Positions 1 to 9,766 of a DNA stretch of 42,245 bases are shown here, in pieces. Every line of letters starts with the position of its first letter. Position 1 is the first letter of the stretch. Both the position numbers and the translations under genes were made by a program. This DNA is from an uncultured Actinomycetes bacterium. GTDB lineage: Bacteria > Actinomycetota > Actinomycetes > Mycobacteriales > Mycobacteriaceae. Below the pieces are notes generated by a model. That model made no database searches and was not told the origin of the DNA. It saw nothing but the letters and a program-made list of their open reading frames with translations. The stretch spans positions 1 to 42,245 of the forward strand of contig CAIRCP010000125.1 in NCBI GenBank assembly GCA_903877095.1, in the 5' to 3' direction.

Positions 1-1
1 A

Positions 2-434
2 GGTCACCCTCGAACCACTTGCAGATACTGCCTGAGAACCCAAAAAGCAAACTGCGCAGCGTATCTCGCCTCGACCGAAGTGGCGGCGAGTCGCCTGATG
101 CTGCACTCACCGGCGTGGGGTCACCTTCATTTTCATGTCAGCCGAGTTGTCCACGGTGACGGCGCCTGTCGGGATGTTCGAGGACACCGTGTTCACCTCA
201 GCCACCTACCTGGTGCCGCCGGGGTGCCAGATCCTCGTCTTCAGCGACGGAGCCAGCGAGTTGGACCTTGATGACAACAAGCAACTGTCGCTCCAAGCTT
301 TCAAAGCACTGATCACCCGGCTTGCCGTTTCGCCGGACTGGTCCCTGGACGACCTCATCGCCGAACTGCGGGCACTGAAGGTGACAGACACCTTCGAGGA
401 CGACTGCTCGCTGATCCAGCTCACTTTCGACTGA
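2..434 (+). pseudogene. SpoIIE/PP2C-type serine phosphatase, C-terminal part, probably frameshifted
   Basis: The open frame at 135-434 (99 codons from ATG) reads like the C-terminal half of a SpoIIE/PP2C phosphatase domain. It has PVGMFEDTVFTSATY, then the strand VPPGCQILVFSDGASEL holding the metal-binding SDGxSE motif, and ends in FEDDCSLIQLTF. A complete domain is about 190 residues. The missing upstream part seems to lie in another frame: the frame starting at base 2 is open and gives AAYLASTEVAASRL followed by a WGHLH segment, where the family has its AGHxxP motif. A single frameshift near 125-140 would join the two. The gene enters from the left edge, so its start is not visible. Such phosphatases act in partner-switching stress control, as does the RsbW-like ATPase at 22500. 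A short real gene starting at 135 is less likely. Confidence 0.6.
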
Positions 435-554
435 GACGGGTGGGCAGGTGTCCGGGAGATACTGGTGTGGCTGATGAGAACGGGGAGACCACCTGTGGTC
501 GGACCGCGCCCCGGTGTGGCGTCGAGGTCCGTCCGGGCGACTAGGCTCTGGGCC

Positions 555-2030
555 ATGTCCACCGACGCCATCTTGTCCGCCGCCACCGCACCCGGCGCCG
601 ACTATGCCGCCACCGCCAGCGAGGCCTACCGGTCGGCGCTGCAGGTCATCGAGACTGTCGAGCCGCGGATCGCCGCCGCCACCCGCAAAGAGCTTGATGA
701 TCAGCGTAGTTCGCTGAAACTCATCGCCAGCGAGAACTACGCCTCGCCGGCCGTGCTGCTCACCATGGGCACCTGGCTGTCGGACAAGTACGCCGAGGGC
801 ACCGTAGGGCACCGCTTCTACGCCGGCTGCCAGAACGTCGACGACGTCGAGTCGATCGCCGCCGAACACGCCCGCGAGCTGTTCGGCGCCCCGTACGCCT
901 ACGTTCAGCCGCACTCCGGGATCGACGCCAACCTGGTCGCGTTCTGGGCCATCCTGGCCACCCGGGTCGAGGCGCCCGCGCTCGGCGAGGTCGGAGTCAA
1001 GAACGTCAACGATCTGTCCGAGGCCGAGTGGGAGCGGCTGCGCGCCAAACTCGGCAGCCAGCGACTGATGGGCATGTCGCTGGACGCCGGCGGCCACCTG
1101 ACCCACGGGTTCCGGCCCAACATCTCCGGAAAGATGTTCCAGCAGCGCAGCTATGGCACGAACCCGCAGACCGGGCTGCTCGACTACGACGCCGTCGCCG
1201 CGGCCGTCCGGGAGTTCAAGCCGCTGATCCTGGTCGCCGGATATTCCGCGTATCCGCGCCGGGTCAACTTCGCCACGATGCGGGAGATCGCCGACGAGGT
1301 CGGCGCGACCTTCATGGTCGACATGGCGCATTTCTCCGGCCTGGTCGCCGGCAAGGTGTTCCGCGGCGACGAGGATCCGGTGCCGCACGCCCACGTCGTC
1401 ACCAGCACCACCCACAAATCGCTGCGCGGGCCGCGGGGCGGCGTTGTGCTGGCCACCAAGGAATACTCCGACGCGGTCGACAAGGGCTGCCCGATGGTCC
1501 TGGGCGGCCCGATGTCGCATGTGATGGCGGCCAAGGCGGTCGCATTCGCCGAAGCGCGCCAGCCGTCGTTCCGGGCCTACGCGCAGCGGGTGGCCGACAA
1601 CGCGCAGGCCTTCGCCGACGGCCTGATGCGCCGCGGGGCCAAGCTGGTCACCGACGGCACCGACAACCACATCGTGCTGCTCGACGTGCAGTCCTTCGGG
1701 CTGACCGGCCGGCAGGCCGAGAGTGCATTGCTGGACGCCGGCATCGTCACCAACCGCAACTCGATCCCGGCCGACCCCAACGGCGCCTGGTACACCAGCG
1801 GTATCCGTTTCGGCACCCCCGCCCTGACCACCCGCGGTTTCGGGCCTTCGGAATTCGACCGGGTCGCCGAACTCGTCGTCGAGGTGCTGTCCAACACCCA
1901 ACCGGAGGAAGGGCCGAACGGGCTTTCTAAGGCCAAGTACCGCCTGGTCGACCAGACCGCGGACTGGGTGCGCTCGGCGGCGTCGGAACTGCTGGACGCC
2001 AACCCGCTGTATCCGGGTCTGACCCTGTAG
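555..2030 (+). CDS. glyA: Serine hydroxymethyltransferase, long form
   Basis: PLP enzyme that converts serine and tetrahydrofolate to glycine and 5,10-methylene-THF, the main source of one-carbon units. From ATG 555 it has 491 residues. Visible motifs are [11 protein letters not shown], the substrate and folate segment with [25 protein letters not shown], and [13 protein letters not shown] with the PLP lysine at about K288. The usual bacterial length is 415-430; the extra residues are mainly an insertion around positions 125-185. I took ATG 555 because the upstream extension (from 465) lacks SHMT similarity; no clear Shine-Dalgarno is seen. Gene order (glyA, desA2, phoH2, deacetylase) matches Rv1093-Rv1096 of M. 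tuberculosis. The identity is certain; the long variant at this locus is the odd point. Confidence 0.97.
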   Translation: MSTDAILSAATAPGADYAATASEAYRSALQVIETVEPRIAAATRKELDDQRSSLKLIASENYASPAVLLTMGTWLSDKYAEGTVGHRFYAGCQNVDDVESIAAEHARELFGAPYAYVQPHSGIDANLVAFWAILATRVEAPALGEVGVKNVNDLSEAEWERLRAKLGSQRLMGMSLDAGGHLTHGFRPNISGKMFQQRSYGTNPQTGLLDYDAVAAAVREFKPLILVAGYSAYPRRVNFATMREIADEVGATFMVDMAHFSGLVAGKVFRGDEDPVPHAHVVTSTTHKSLRGPRGGVVLATKEYSDAVDKGCPMVLGGPMSHVMAAKAVAFAEARQPSFRAYAQRVADNAQAFADGLMRRGAKLVTDGTDNHIVLLDVQSFGLTGRQAESALLDAGIVTNRNSIPADPNGAWYTSGIRFGTPALTTRGFGPSEFDRVAELVVEVLSNTQPEEGPNGLSKAKYRLVDQTADWVRSAASELLDANPLYPGLTL

Positions 2031-2066
2031 CGAGCGGGCGAAACGCGCGGCGAGGGATTTCCAAAC

Positions 2067-2083
2067 AACCGTTAACTTCGGTT
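2067..2083. promoter_or_regulatory. Short inverted repeat just before desA2
   Basis: The sequence AACCG, seven bases, CGGTT forms a perfect 5-bp inverted repeat 12 bp before the desA2 ATG. It could be an operator or overlap a promoter. No -35/-10 pair is obvious, and a motif this short could be chance. Confidence 0.25.
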
Positions 2084-2094
2084 ACAGTTACCGC

Positions 2095-2925
2095 ATGGCA
2101 CAGAAACCTGTCGCGAATGCGTTGACCCTGGAGCTTGAGCCGGTTGTGGCCGACAATCTGGCTCGCTTCCTGGAGACCGCCGACGAGTGGTACGCCCACG
2201 ACTACGTCCCGTTCGACGAGGGCCGCGACTTCGCCTTCCTCGGTGGCGATGATTGGGATCCGTCCCAGGTCACCCTGCCTAAGGAGGTCGTGGACGCCCT
2301 CGAGATCGTCCTGATCACCAAGGACAATCTCGCCGGCTATCACCGCGAACTGGTCGAGCACTTCATCCTTGAAGACAAATGGGGCCGCTGGCTGGGCCGG
2401 TGGACCGCCGAGGAGAACCTGCACGCGATCGCGTTGCGCGAGTACTTCGTGGTGACTCGGAACATCGACCCGAACGCCGACGAAGACGTCCGGGTGGCCC
2501 ACGTGATGCGGGGTTACCGGGCCAGCAACTACACCCAGATCGAAACGCTGGTGTTCATGGCGCTCTACGAGCGTGCCCACGCGGTGTACCTGCGTAACGT
2601 CGAAGCCAAGACCGACGAGCCGGCCCTCAAGAAGCTTGTCGGCCGGATCATCAACGACGAGGACCGGCACGCGAAGTTCTTCGACAACCTCGTCGCGCAC
2701 TGCATCGAGCAGCACCGCGATTCGACGCTCGCCGCGATCGCCCGCCGCGCAGTGGGTTTTCCGGTCATCGGCGGCGACATTCTGGAGTACCGGGACAGCA
2801 AGCTGCGCACCGTCGCCGACGCCGGCATCTTCGACCAGGATGCGGCCGACAAAGTGGTCTCGGACAGCATCATCGCCTGGGGTCTGGACGAGGAGCCGAT
2901 GCTCCAGAAATTCGTCCGCGCGTAA
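2095..2925 (+). CDS. desA2: Acyl-ACP desaturase DesA2
   Basis: Soluble di-iron fatty acyl-ACP desaturase-like protein of 276 residues, the usual length of mycobacterial DesA2. It belongs to the ferritin-like four-helix family. The di-iron motifs are visible: EENLH at about 106-110 and DEDRH at 188-192, with a first helix EHFILED. In M. tuberculosis the homologue Rv1094 is linked to fatty acid, and probably mycolic acid, desaturation. The start is the first ATG after the glyA stop, 64 bp downstream, which suggests its own or a shared promoter. Position between glyA and phoH2 matches the conserved mycobacterial order. Family knowledge says DesA2 lacks some of the geometry of plant desaturases, so in vivo activity cannot be read from sequence. 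Confidence 0.95.
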   Translation: MAQKPVANALTLELEPVVADNLARFLETADEWYAHDYVPFDEGRDFAFLGGDDWDPSQVTLPKEVVDALEIVLITKDNLAGYHRELVEHFILEDKWGRWLGRWTAEENLHAIALREYFVVTRNIDPNADEDVRVAHVMRGYRASNYTQIETLVFMALYERAHAVYLRNVEAKTDEPALKKLVGRIINDEDRHAKFFDNLVAHCIEQHRDSTLAAIARRAVGFPVIGGDILEYRDSKLRTVADAGIFDQDAADKVVSDSIIAWGLDEEPMLQKFVRA

Positions 2926-3042
2926 CGTTTTGGACACGGCGCGCCTGCGCAGCGCCTAGGTCCAGCGGAGTAGCGTCGAAAACAGGTGGCCGGACCAGTC
3001 CGCATCGGGCTTTAGGCGGCCAGCGAGCCTGAGGAGGCGCCT

Positions 3043-4362
3043 GTGACCGGTCCGCTCTCGCCCATCCGGACGTATGTGCTCGACACGTCAGTCCTGCTCT
3101 CCGACCCGTGGGCGTGTACGCGGTTCGCCGAACACGAGGTGATCGTTCCGCTGGTCGTCATCAGCGAACTCGAAGCCAAACGGCATCACCACGAACTCGG
3201 CTGGTTCGCCCGCCAGGCGCTGCGCCTCTTCGACGATCTCCGTCTCGAGCACGGTCGGCTGGATCAGCCGATTCCCATTGGGACGCAAGGTGGAACGCTG
3301 CACGTCGAGCTCAACCACACCGATCCCGCAGTGCTGCCGAGCGGCTTCCGAACCGGCACCAACGACGCTCGGATCCTGGCGTGCGCCGCCAACCTCGCCG
3401 CCGAAGGCAAGCGAGTCACGTTGGTGAGCAAGGACATTCCGCTGCGGGTGAAGGCCGGCGCGGTCGGCCTGGCCGCCGACGAATACCACGCCCAGGACGT
3501 CATCACCTCCGGTTGGACCGGCATGACCGAACTGGACGCCACCGGCGAGGAGATCAACGCGCTGTTCACAGGCGGCGAGGTCGATCTGGCCGAAGCGCGA
3601 AATCTGCCCTGCCACACCGGTGTTCGCCTGCTGGCCGGTAGTTCGCATGCGCTGGGGCGGGTCAACGCCGAAAAGCGGATCCAACTGGTGCGCGGTGACC
3701 GCGAGGTCTTCGGACTGCGTGGGCGCTCCGCCGAGCAGCGGGTCGCCCTGGATCTGTTGCTCGACGAATCGGTCGGTATCGTCTCCCTCGGCGGCAAGGC
3801 CGGCACCGGCAAATCGGCGCTGGCGCTGTGCGCCGGACTGGAAGCCGTGCTGGAGCGCCGGACTCAGCGCAAGGTCGTGGTCTTCCGTCCGCTCTACGCC
3901 GTCGGCGGCCAGGATCTCGGTTACCTCCCCGGTAGCGAGAGCGACAAAATGGGTCCCTGGGCGCAGGCCGTCTTCGACACCCTGGAAGGTCTGGCCAGCC
4001 CGGCCGTGCTTGACGAGGTGCAATCCCGCGGGATGCTCGAAGTGCTGCCGCTGACCCACATCCGCGGGCGTTCCCTGCACGACTCGTTCGTCATCGTCGA
4101 CGAGGCGCAGTCGCTGGAGCGCAATGTCCTGCTCACCGTGCTGTCCCGGCTGGGGGCGGGTTCTCGGGTGGTGCTCACCCACGACGTGGCCCAGCGCGAC
4201 AACCTGCGGGTCGGTCGGCACGACGGCGTCGCGGCGGTGATCGAGAAGCTCAAGGGACATCCCCTGTTCGCCCACATCACCCTGATGCGCAGCGAGCGTT
4301 CCCCGATCGCTGCGCTGGTCACCGAGATGCTGGAGGAGTTCAGCCCGGCCGTGCTGCCGTAA
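3043..4362 (+). CDS. phoH2: PhoH2, PIN-domain/PhoH ATPase fusion
   Basis: Protein of 439 residues with an N-terminal PIN (VapC-type RNase) domain ([11 protein letters not shown] at 11-21 and VVISELEAK at 38-46, with acidic residues D14 and E42) joined to a PhoH P-loop ATPase. Walker A is GGKAGTGKS at 250-258; Walker B is FVIVDEAQ at 349-356. Mycobacterial PhoH2 proteins are described as ATP-dependent RNA helicase/RNases. The start is GTG at 3043 behind a GAGGAGG-like Shine-Dalgarno. Elsewhere a small antitoxin gene, phoAT, lies just upstream and overlaps phoH2. Here the frame that would end in a GTGA overlap is open only from 2960 and lacks a standard start. Homologue: Rv1095. Confidence 0.95.
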   Translation: MTGPLSPIRTYVLDTSVLLSDPWACTRFAEHEVIVPLVVISELEAKRHHHELGWFARQALRLFDDLRLEHGRLDQPIPIGTQGGTLHVELNHTDPAVLPSGFRTGTNDARILACAANLAAEGKRVTLVSKDIPLRVKAGAVGLAADEYHAQDVITSGWTGMTELDATGEEINALFTGGEVDLAEARNLPCHTGVRLLAGSSHALGRVNAEKRIQLVRGDREVFGLRGRSAEQRVALDLLLDESVGIVSLGGKAGTGKSALALCAGLEAVLERRTQRKVVVFRPLYAVGGQDLGYLPGSESDKMGPWAQAVFDTLEGLASPAVLDEVQSRGMLEVLPLTHIRGRSLHDSFVIVDEAQSLERNVLLTVLSRLGAGSRVVLTHDVAQRDNLRVGRHDGVAAVIEKLKGHPLFAHITLMRSERSPIAALVTEMLEEFSPAVLP

Positions 4363-4372
4363 ACTACGGCTC

Positions 4373-5212
4373 GTGCTGCGCCGACTGTCCGTTGCTGCCG
4401 CGGCACTGCTATTGGCTGGGTGCGCGCCGTCGTCGGACCAAGCGAAGGAGCGTCCCGTCGACTGCGCCACCGACAAGTGCGTTGCGCTCACCTTCGACGA
4501 CGGGCCGACGCCCTTCACCGACCGTCTGCTCGACGTGCTCGAGAGCGGCGACGCCACGGCCACCTTCTTCATGATCGGCAACAAGGTGGCCGCCAACCCC
4601 GACGGCGCCAAGCGGGTGGCCGAGGCCGGCATGGAGATCGGTAACCACACCTGGGAACACCCGAACATGACAACCATCCCGGAGCAGTACGTACCGGAGC
4701 AATTGGCCGAGGCGCAGGACGCGATCACCGCCGCCACCGGCCGGACGCCCAAGCTCTGGCGTCCGGCGGGTGGGCTCACCAACGATGCGGTGAACCAGGA
4801 GGCCGCCAAGCACGGGCTGGCCGGAATCCTCTGGGACGTCATTCCTTTCGACTGGATCAACGATTCGGACACCGCCGCAACCCGCTACATGCTGATGACC
4901 CAGATCAAGCCGGGTTCGGTGGTGCTGTTGCATGACAGCTACTCCTCGACCGTCGACCTGGTGCAGCAGTTCATCCCGGCGTTTAAGGCCAACGGCTATC
5001 ACCTGGTGACGGTCAGCCAGCTGCTGGGCGAGCGTGCCCCGGGCAGTGTGTACGGCGGGCGGGACAACGGGCCGCCGGCCAACCTCTTGAAAGACATACC
5101 GCCCGGGGAGATTCCGGCGCTGCCGGCCACCCCGTCACCGGCTCCCATGCCGAACTTCCCGATCACCGACATCCCGGGCGCCAACAGCGGCGGCCCCAAC
5201 AACGGCGTCTGA
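4373..5212 (+). CDS. Polysaccharide deacetylase (NodB domain) lipoprotein
   Basis: Exported carbohydrate esterase family 4 deacetylase of 279 residues, homologue of Rv1096, a peptidoglycan deacetylase in M. tuberculosis. The N-terminus MLRRLSVAAAALLLAGC is a lipoprotein signal with lipobox LAGC (lipidated C17). The NodB motifs are in order: TFDDGP at 40-45 (catalytic base and metal Asp), NHTWEHP with metal ligands H92 and H96, LWRPAGG, LWDVIPFDW and VVLLHDSY. The C-terminal 50 residues are Pro/Gly-rich, probably a cell-wall spacer. The GTG start lies 10 bp after the phoH2 stop, so cotranscription is likely. It would act outside the membrane on N-acetyl sugars of the wall; the exact substrate is inferred from the homologue. 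Confidence 0.93.
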   Translation: MLRRLSVAAAALLLAGCAPSSDQAKERPVDCATDKCVALTFDDGPTPFTDRLLDVLESGDATATFFMIGNKVAANPDGAKRVAEAGMEIGNHTWEHPNMTTIPEQYVPEQLAEAQDAITAATGRTPKLWRPAGGLTNDAVNQEAAKHGLAGILWDVIPFDWINDSDTAATRYMLMTQIKPGSVVLLHDSYSSTVDLVQQFIPAFKANGYHLVTVSQLLGERAPGSVYGGRDNGPPANLLKDIPPGEIPALPATPSPAPMPNFPITDIPGANSGGPNNGV

Positions 5213-5229
5213 CGGCGGCTGACGTCCTC

Positions 5230-6480
5230 GTGCACCAAACCACGCCGCTCGTCCTGGCCGTCCTCGTACTCGGCTACGCGCTGGTTTCCGAAAAGGTCAA
5301 TCGGTCGTTCATCGCCCCGGCGCTGATCTTCCTGCTGCTCGGAATGGCGTTGGGTCCGTTCGGATTACACCTGCTCGACGCCGGAGCCGGCACCGAGGGC
5401 TACACGGCCCTGGCTCAGCTGGCGCTGACGGTGATCCTGTTCAACCAGGCGGCCAAACTGAATCTCGACCGGATCCGGCTGCGCGGTGCGGTCACACTGC
5501 GACTGCTGATCGTGGGCATTCCGCTGACGATTCTGCTGGGCGCGCTCACCGCGATCGTGCTGCTTCCCGTGCTGCCGTGGTGGGAGGCGGTGTGCCTGGC
5601 CGCCATCGTCGCACCCACCGAAGCGGCGCTCATCGAGGCACTTCTCGACGACCGCCGGATTCCCGAACGGGTCCGCCATGCGCTGTCGGTCGAGAGTGGC
5701 TTCTACGACGGCTTCGCCCTGGCGATCCTGCTGACCGCCCTCGCGCTGGCTTCTCAGCAGGCCGATCGCTCCGACGTGAACTGGACTTTGTTCATCTTCC
5801 GCACCGAAATCCTGTCGTTGCTGGCAGGCAGTGCCGTGGGACTTCTCGGCGGACTGGTGGTGGCGTGGTCGCGGCGGCGCGACTGGATCAGCGACGTCTG
5901 GAGTCAACTGGCGCAACTGGCTTTGGCCTTCGTCTGCTTCGTGGTCGGCGAATGGATCCACGCCAGCGGATTCGTCGCAGCGTTCACCGGGGGCTTGGCC
6001 TTCGCCTTCATGGCCTTGCGAAACACCGGCCAGGAGTTGTCCACGCAAGTCTCCGACGCCACCGCGCAACTGCTCGAACTGATGGTGTTCGCCATGTTCG
6101 GCGCGTTCGCGGTCATCGACGAGTGGCGGCGCGCGGATTGGCGCATCGTCGTATTCGCGGTCGTAGCGCTGTTCGGCGTCCGGATCGTCTCGGTTCTGGT
6201 GTCGCTCGTGCGCACTGGAATTCCGATGTCCGAGCGGTTGTTCATCGGCTGGTTCGGGCCGCGCGGAATCGGCACGTTGGTGCTTGGCCTGCTGGTGATC
6301 GAACGTGGCGAGATCCGGCAGCAGGACCTGATCGGCACCGTCGTCGTGGTGACCGTGACGCTGAGCCTGGTGCTGCACAGCCTGAGCACCGCGCCGGGTA
6401 TCGCCCGGCTGGCTCGGTACCCCCAAATCCGCACCGAGCCTGCGTCCAGCGCGCGGAAACGCGGCGAAACAACGCGCTGA
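5230..6480 (+). CDS. CPA1-family sodium/proton antiporter
   Basis: Integral membrane protein of 416 residues with about 12 hydrophobic segments, NhaP/CPA1-like. The core is recognisable: AIVAPTEAAL at 126-134, then RRIPERVRHALSVESGFYDG, where the family usually has VESGLNDG. The conserved Asp is kept (D160), but the Asn before it is Tyr, the usual Asp of APTDAAL is Glu (E131), and the Asp commonly found in the LFxDA segment is Gln (FNQAA). These changes touch the ion-binding region, so selectivity or coupling may differ. GTG start 17 bp after the deacetylase gene. M. tuberculosis has an unrelated Rv1097c here, so this is an accessory replacement. It meets fumC tail to tail with a 22-bp gap. 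Confidence 0.87.
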   Translation: MHQTTPLVLAVLVLGYALVSEKVNRSFIAPALIFLLLGMALGPFGLHLLDAGAGTEGYTALAQLALTVILFNQAAKLNLDRIRLRGAVTLRLLIVGIPLTILLGALTAIVLLPVLPWWEAVCLAAIVAPTEAALIEALLDDRRIPERVRHALSVESGFYDGFALAILLTALALASQQADRSDVNWTLFIFRTEILSLLAGSAVGLLGGLVVAWSRRRDWISDVWSQLAQLALAFVCFVVGEWIHASGFVAAFTGGLAFAFMALRNTGQELSTQVSDATAQLLELMVFAMFGAFAVIDEWRRADWRIVVFAVVALFGVRIVSVLVSLVRTGIPMSERLFIGWFGPRGIGTLVLGLLVIERGEIRQQDLIGTVVVVTVTLSLVLHSLSTAPGIARLARYPQIRTEPASSARKRGETTR

Positions 6481-6502
6481 CCGCAGAACCGGCGGGGGGG
6501 AG

Positions 6503-7909
6503 CTATACCTCGTCGCGCACCTTCGCCATGGCCAGCACGTCCAGGCGGCGGTCCAACTCATCTTCGGAGAGCTTGTCGCCGATCAGGCCGCGGTCGATCA
6601 CCGTCTGCCGAATCGTCTTGTGCTCCTTGAGGGCTTGCTTGGCCACCGCCGCGGCTTCCTCGTAGCCGATCGCCGAGTTCAGCGGCGTGACGATCGACGG
6701 CGAGGACTCCGCCAGCCGGCGCAGCCGGTCCTCGTCGGCCACCAGGCCGTCGATGCAGCGCTGGGCGAAAAGCCGAGATACGTTGGCCAGCAACGTAAAT
6801 GACTCCAGCAGGTTGCGCGCCATCATCGGGATGTAGACATTGAGCTCGAAGGCCCCCGATAGGCCGCCGACGGTGACGGCGGCGTCGTTTCCGATAACCT
6901 GCGCGGCCACCTGGGTGACCGCCTCGGGGATCACCGGGTTGACCTTGCCCGGCATGATCGAGGAGCCCGGCTGCAGATCGGGCAGGTGCAGTTCGCCCAG
7001 GCCGGTCAGCGGGCCCGAACCCATCCAACGGATATCGTTGGCGATTTTGGTCAGCGACACGGCGATGGTCTTCAGCGCGCCGGACGCCTCGACCAGACCG
7101 TCGCGGGCGGCCTGAGCCTCGAAAGAGTTCTTGGCCGTGGTCAATTCGGCCAGCCCGGTCTGTGCGACGAGCACCTCGACCACCTTGGCGCCGAAGCCTT
7201 CCGGCGCGTTGAGCCCGGTGCCGACGGCGGTGCCGCCGATGGCCAACTCACCCAGTCGGGGGAGTGACCCGCGCACCCGTTCGATGCCGGCCTCGACCTG
7301 GCGGGCGTAGCCACCGAATTCCTGGCCGAGGGTGACCGGGACCGCATCCATCAGGTGCGTGCGGCCGGATTTGACGACGGTGCGCCACTGTCGCGCCTTG
7401 CTCGCCAGCGACTCATGCAGCACTTCGAGGGCCGGAATGAGTTGGCGCACAGCGGCTTCGGTGGCCGCGATGTGGGTGGACGTCGGGAAGGTGTCGTTGG
7501 AGGACTGCGACATGTTCACGTCGTCGTTGGGATGCACCGTCACTCCGTTGAGCGCACAGATCGAGGCGATCACCTCGTTGGCGTTCATGTTGGAACTCGT
7601 GCCGGAGCCGGTCTGGAACACGTCGATGGGGAACTGGTCGTCGTGGCCTCCGTCGGCGATCTCGTTGGCGGCGGCGATGATCGCGTCGGCCTTCTCGGCC
7701 GACAACAGGTTCAGGTCCTTGTTCACCTGCGCGCACGCCGCTTTCAGCAGAGCCATGGCGCGGATCTGGTTGCGGTCCAGGCCCCGGAACGAGATCGGAA
7801 AATTCTCCACCGCCCGCTGGGTCTGCGCCCGCCACAGGGCCTTGGCCGGAACGCGGACCTCGCCCATCGTGTCGTGCTCGATCCGGTACTCGCCGTCGTC
7901 GTTCGTCAT
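6503..7909 (-). CDS. fumC: Fumarate hydratase, class II
   Basis: Fumarase of the TCA cycle (fumarate plus water to L-malate), homotetrameric aspartase/fumarase superfamily, cytoplasmic. I place the start at ATG 7909 ([22 protein letters not shown]), giving 468 residues, the normal class II length; the 48 residues upstream in frame are not fumarase-like. Visible motifs: [41 protein letters not shown] and the signature [11 protein letters not shown] with the mobile-loop catalytic serine. Homologue of Rv1098c; the position before glpX matches M. tuberculosis, although a permease and an E1-like gene are inserted between them here. Confidence 0.97.
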   Translation of the reverse strand: MTNDDGEYRIEHDTMGEVRVPAKALWRAQTQRAVENFPISFRGLDRNQIRAMALLKAACAQVNKDLNLLSAEKADAIIAAANEIADGGHDDQFPIDVFQTGSGTSSNMNANEVIASICALNGVTVHPNDDVNMSQSSNDTFPTSTHIAATEAAVRQLIPALEVLHESLASKARQWRTVVKSGRTHLMDAVPVTLGQEFGGYARQVEAGIERVRGSLPRLGELAIGGTAVGTGLNAPEGFGAKVVEVLVAQTGLAELTTAKNSFEAQAARDGLVEASGALKTIAVSLTKIANDIRWMGSGPLTGLGELHLPDLQPGSSIMPGKVNPVIPEAVTQVAAQVIGNDAAVTVGGLSGAFELNVYIPMMARNLLESFTLLANVSRLFAQRCIDGLVADEDRLRRLAESSPSIVTPLNSAIGYEEAAAVAKQALKEHKTIRQTVIDRGLIGDKLSEDELDRRLDVLAMAKVRDEV

Positions 7910-8042
7910 GCGCTGAGAATAGTGGCTTCGTTCGGAATGCCCGCCCAAGACCGGCGATCCTGCTCGGCCGGAGTTCCTGGGGGCCGCCGCCATCATTCGG
8001 ACGTGCGCGCATGAGTTCCCCCCCACCGCGACTTCGGGCACC

Positions 8043-9458
8043 TCAGCGGGCATGTGGACGCCACCGGTCGGGGTCGATCCGGGTGAGGACGCTGACGGCG
8101 ACGGCCGCGAGGGCGATCCAGCCGATCACCACCCACGGCAGCACCGCGTAGGCACCCGGCTGGACGGGAAAAACGTTGACCCACAACGTCGAGAAGGTCA
8201 CCGCGGCGGCGGCGACCGGGATGAGCAGAACGCCGCGTCTCGCCCCGCCGCCGGTGCGCACCACCGAGGAACCGGCGCTGATGCTCACCAGCAAATAGAC
8301 CAACAGAATCCCCAGTGCCGCCAGGGTGGAGGCCCAGAAGAACGCGTCGGAGGCCGACGCACTGAATACCTGCCGCATCACCTCGTAGCCCAGGATGCCG
8401 ACCGCCAGGAGCATCAGGGCGGCGTTGCGCGGTGTGCCCGTGCCGGTCTGGATCCGCCCCAGCCGGCTGGCCGGGGCGTAGTCGCGCAGCAGCGCGTAGA
8501 TGATCCGTGAGGAGGCCGCAGTGGCGGCCAGGCCGGCGCTCAGCGCCGAGAGCATCGCGAAGACGTCGAAGACATCGCCTACACCGTGGCCGGCATACAT
8601 GGTTGCCAGGTCGCCCAAAAGGGAGGTCGAGGAGGAGAAACGTTCCATGTCGGCGGGGCTGAGACCGAAGCCCAATACCTCCGCGGCGCTGATCACGGTG
8701 CAGGCGATGCCGGCGGTGACCACGGTGAGGATCATTACCCGGGGAATGGTGCGGGAGGCCTCGGTGACCTCCTCACCAAGAGTGACCGACTCCTCGAAAC
8801 CCGCGTAGCTCAGGAATCCGAAACCCAGGCCCAGGGCGATCGCGGCCATGCCGACCCCCTCGGGCGGCACGAAAACCATCCGGATACGGGGATCCCCAAT
8901 CGGGCCATGGCCCTCGAACACCTTCGAGAGCACCACGACCGAAAGCGCGACCATCGCCAGGATCGAGATGCCTTCCAGTGCCATCAGCGCGCGGCCGGTG
9001 ACCCGTAGCGAGGTCAGACACAGCACGCCGATGATCGCCGCGCCGATCACCGACAGCGCGTCGGCCGAGGGGTGCGGCACGGACGGGAAACGCGCGAACA
9101 TGTTCGAGCCGAACAGCCCGAATCCGGCGACCGAGAGCATGACGAACGACAGGTAGGCGCCCAGGGTGATCCAACCGGCCACCAGACCCGCACGCTGCCC
9201 CAAGGTCGCGCCGACGAAGGTGTAGGCCGACCCAGCGCCGGGATAACGGGCCGCCAGGTGGGCGAAACACCAGGCGACCAGCAACAGCAGGACGGTGCAC
9301 AGGGCGAACACCAAGGGCACCGCCCGCCCGACGTGCTGGGCCGGTTGCTGGGGGTTGAGGTTCATCGCGACGGTCGGCGCCATGCCGCCGATCGACACCG
9401 CGACCGCGTCGAACCCGCCCGCGGCCAGGAAACGGGTCCGGTGTGGTCCGTTCACCAC
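8043..9458 (-). CDS. APC-superfamily amino acid permease
   Basis: Membrane transporter of 471 residues with about 12 hydrophobic segments, amino acid-polyamine-organocation type. The first helix region has [13 protein letters not shown], and after it come [15 protein letters not shown] and [14 protein letters not shown], segments typical of APC permeases such as YjeH/PuuP-like proteins. Substrate not determinable. Start is GTG 9458 (the next codon is also GTG). The gene ends 133 bp before the fumC start on the same strand, so coupling is possible but not evident. Not present at this place in M. tuberculosis as I recall it; probably accessory. Confidence 0.88.
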   Translation of the reverse strand: MVNGPHRTRFLAAGGFDAVAVSIGGMAPTVAMNLNPQQPAQHVGRAVPLVFALCTVLLLLVAWCFAHLAARYPGAGSAYTFVGATLGQRAGLVAGWITLGAYLSFVMLSVAGFGLFGSNMFARFPSVPHPSADALSVIGAAIIGVLCLTSLRVTGRALMALEGISILAMVALSVVVLSKVFEGHGPIGDPRIRMVFVPPEGVGMAAIALGLGFGFLSYAGFEESVTLGEEVTEASRTIPRVMILTVVTAGIACTVISAAEVLGFGLSPADMERFSSSTSLLGDLATMYAGHGVGDVFDVFAMLSALSAGLAATAASSRIIYALLRDYAPASRLGRIQTGTGTPRNAALMLLAVGILGYEVMRQVFSASASDAFFWASTLAALGILLVYLLVSISAGSSVVRTGGGARRGVLLIPVAAAAVTFSTLWVNVFPVQPGAYAVLPWVVIGWIALAAVAVSVLTRIDPDRWRPHAR

Positions 9459-9691
9459 CGCAGGCTAACGGTCGAGTCATGTGGGTCAGCAGCAGTACCG
9501 GCATTATCTGCGCCAGCGTGCTGGCGGTTGCGCTGTCCACCGGTGCGATACCGTGCGTGGGCTCAGCCGTCATCGGTGCAGGTTAATCCACCGATTTGGA
9601 CCAATGACGGGTCGGTTGTCGGCGACTTCTCCCGTTGGAACGGCAGACTGGAGATACCAGGATCGGTTCGAAACGATCGAGAGGTCACTTG

Positions 9692-9766
9692 ATGCCCACG
9701 CAGCCCCCCAACATGATTCACCTGACCGATTGCCTGACACTGCTGTGCGCGGTCGCAGGTGGCTGA
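9692..9766 (+). CDS. Mini-ORF (24 residues) ending in Gly-Gly, overlapping the E1-like gene
   Basis: A small open frame starts with ATG 9692, placed 7 bases after a good Shine-Dalgarno (GAGAGG, 9679-9684), and ends with TGA at 9764-9766. It therefore overlaps the GTG start (9759) of the next gene by 8 bases, while that start has no Shine-Dalgarno of its own. The peptide begins MPTQPPNMIHL and ends LLCAVAGG, with two cysteines. The simplest role is a leader ORF giving translational coupling. Because the downstream enzyme is of the type that adenylates C-terminal Gly-Gly tails, a substrate peptide is a speculative alternative. No family recognised. Confidence 0.4.
   Translation: MPTQPPNMIHLTDCLTLLCAVAGG

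Noticed and set aside
435..554. Possible ZTP (pfl), glycine or THF riboswitch in the glyA leader, suggested by an ACCAC-CT-GTGGT hairpin and a CCGTCCGGGCG segment
   Set aside because: The conserved cores and their order do not fit any of these classes as I know them; a covariance search would be decisive.
198..1901. Long minus-strand ORF of 567 codons opposite glyA
   Set aside because: Shadow frame of a high-GC gene; low-complexity composition and no domain, while the plus strand is clearly glyA.
3088..4872. 594-codon minus-strand ORF opposite phoH2 and the deacetylase
   Set aside because: Spans two real genes, has shadow-like composition (Arg/Gln/Val/Asp) and no recognisable motif.
9661..9678. 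GATCG-N8-CGATC inverted repeat before the mini-ORF
   Set aside because: Five-base arms in GC-rich DNA are easily chance; no supporting promoter seen.
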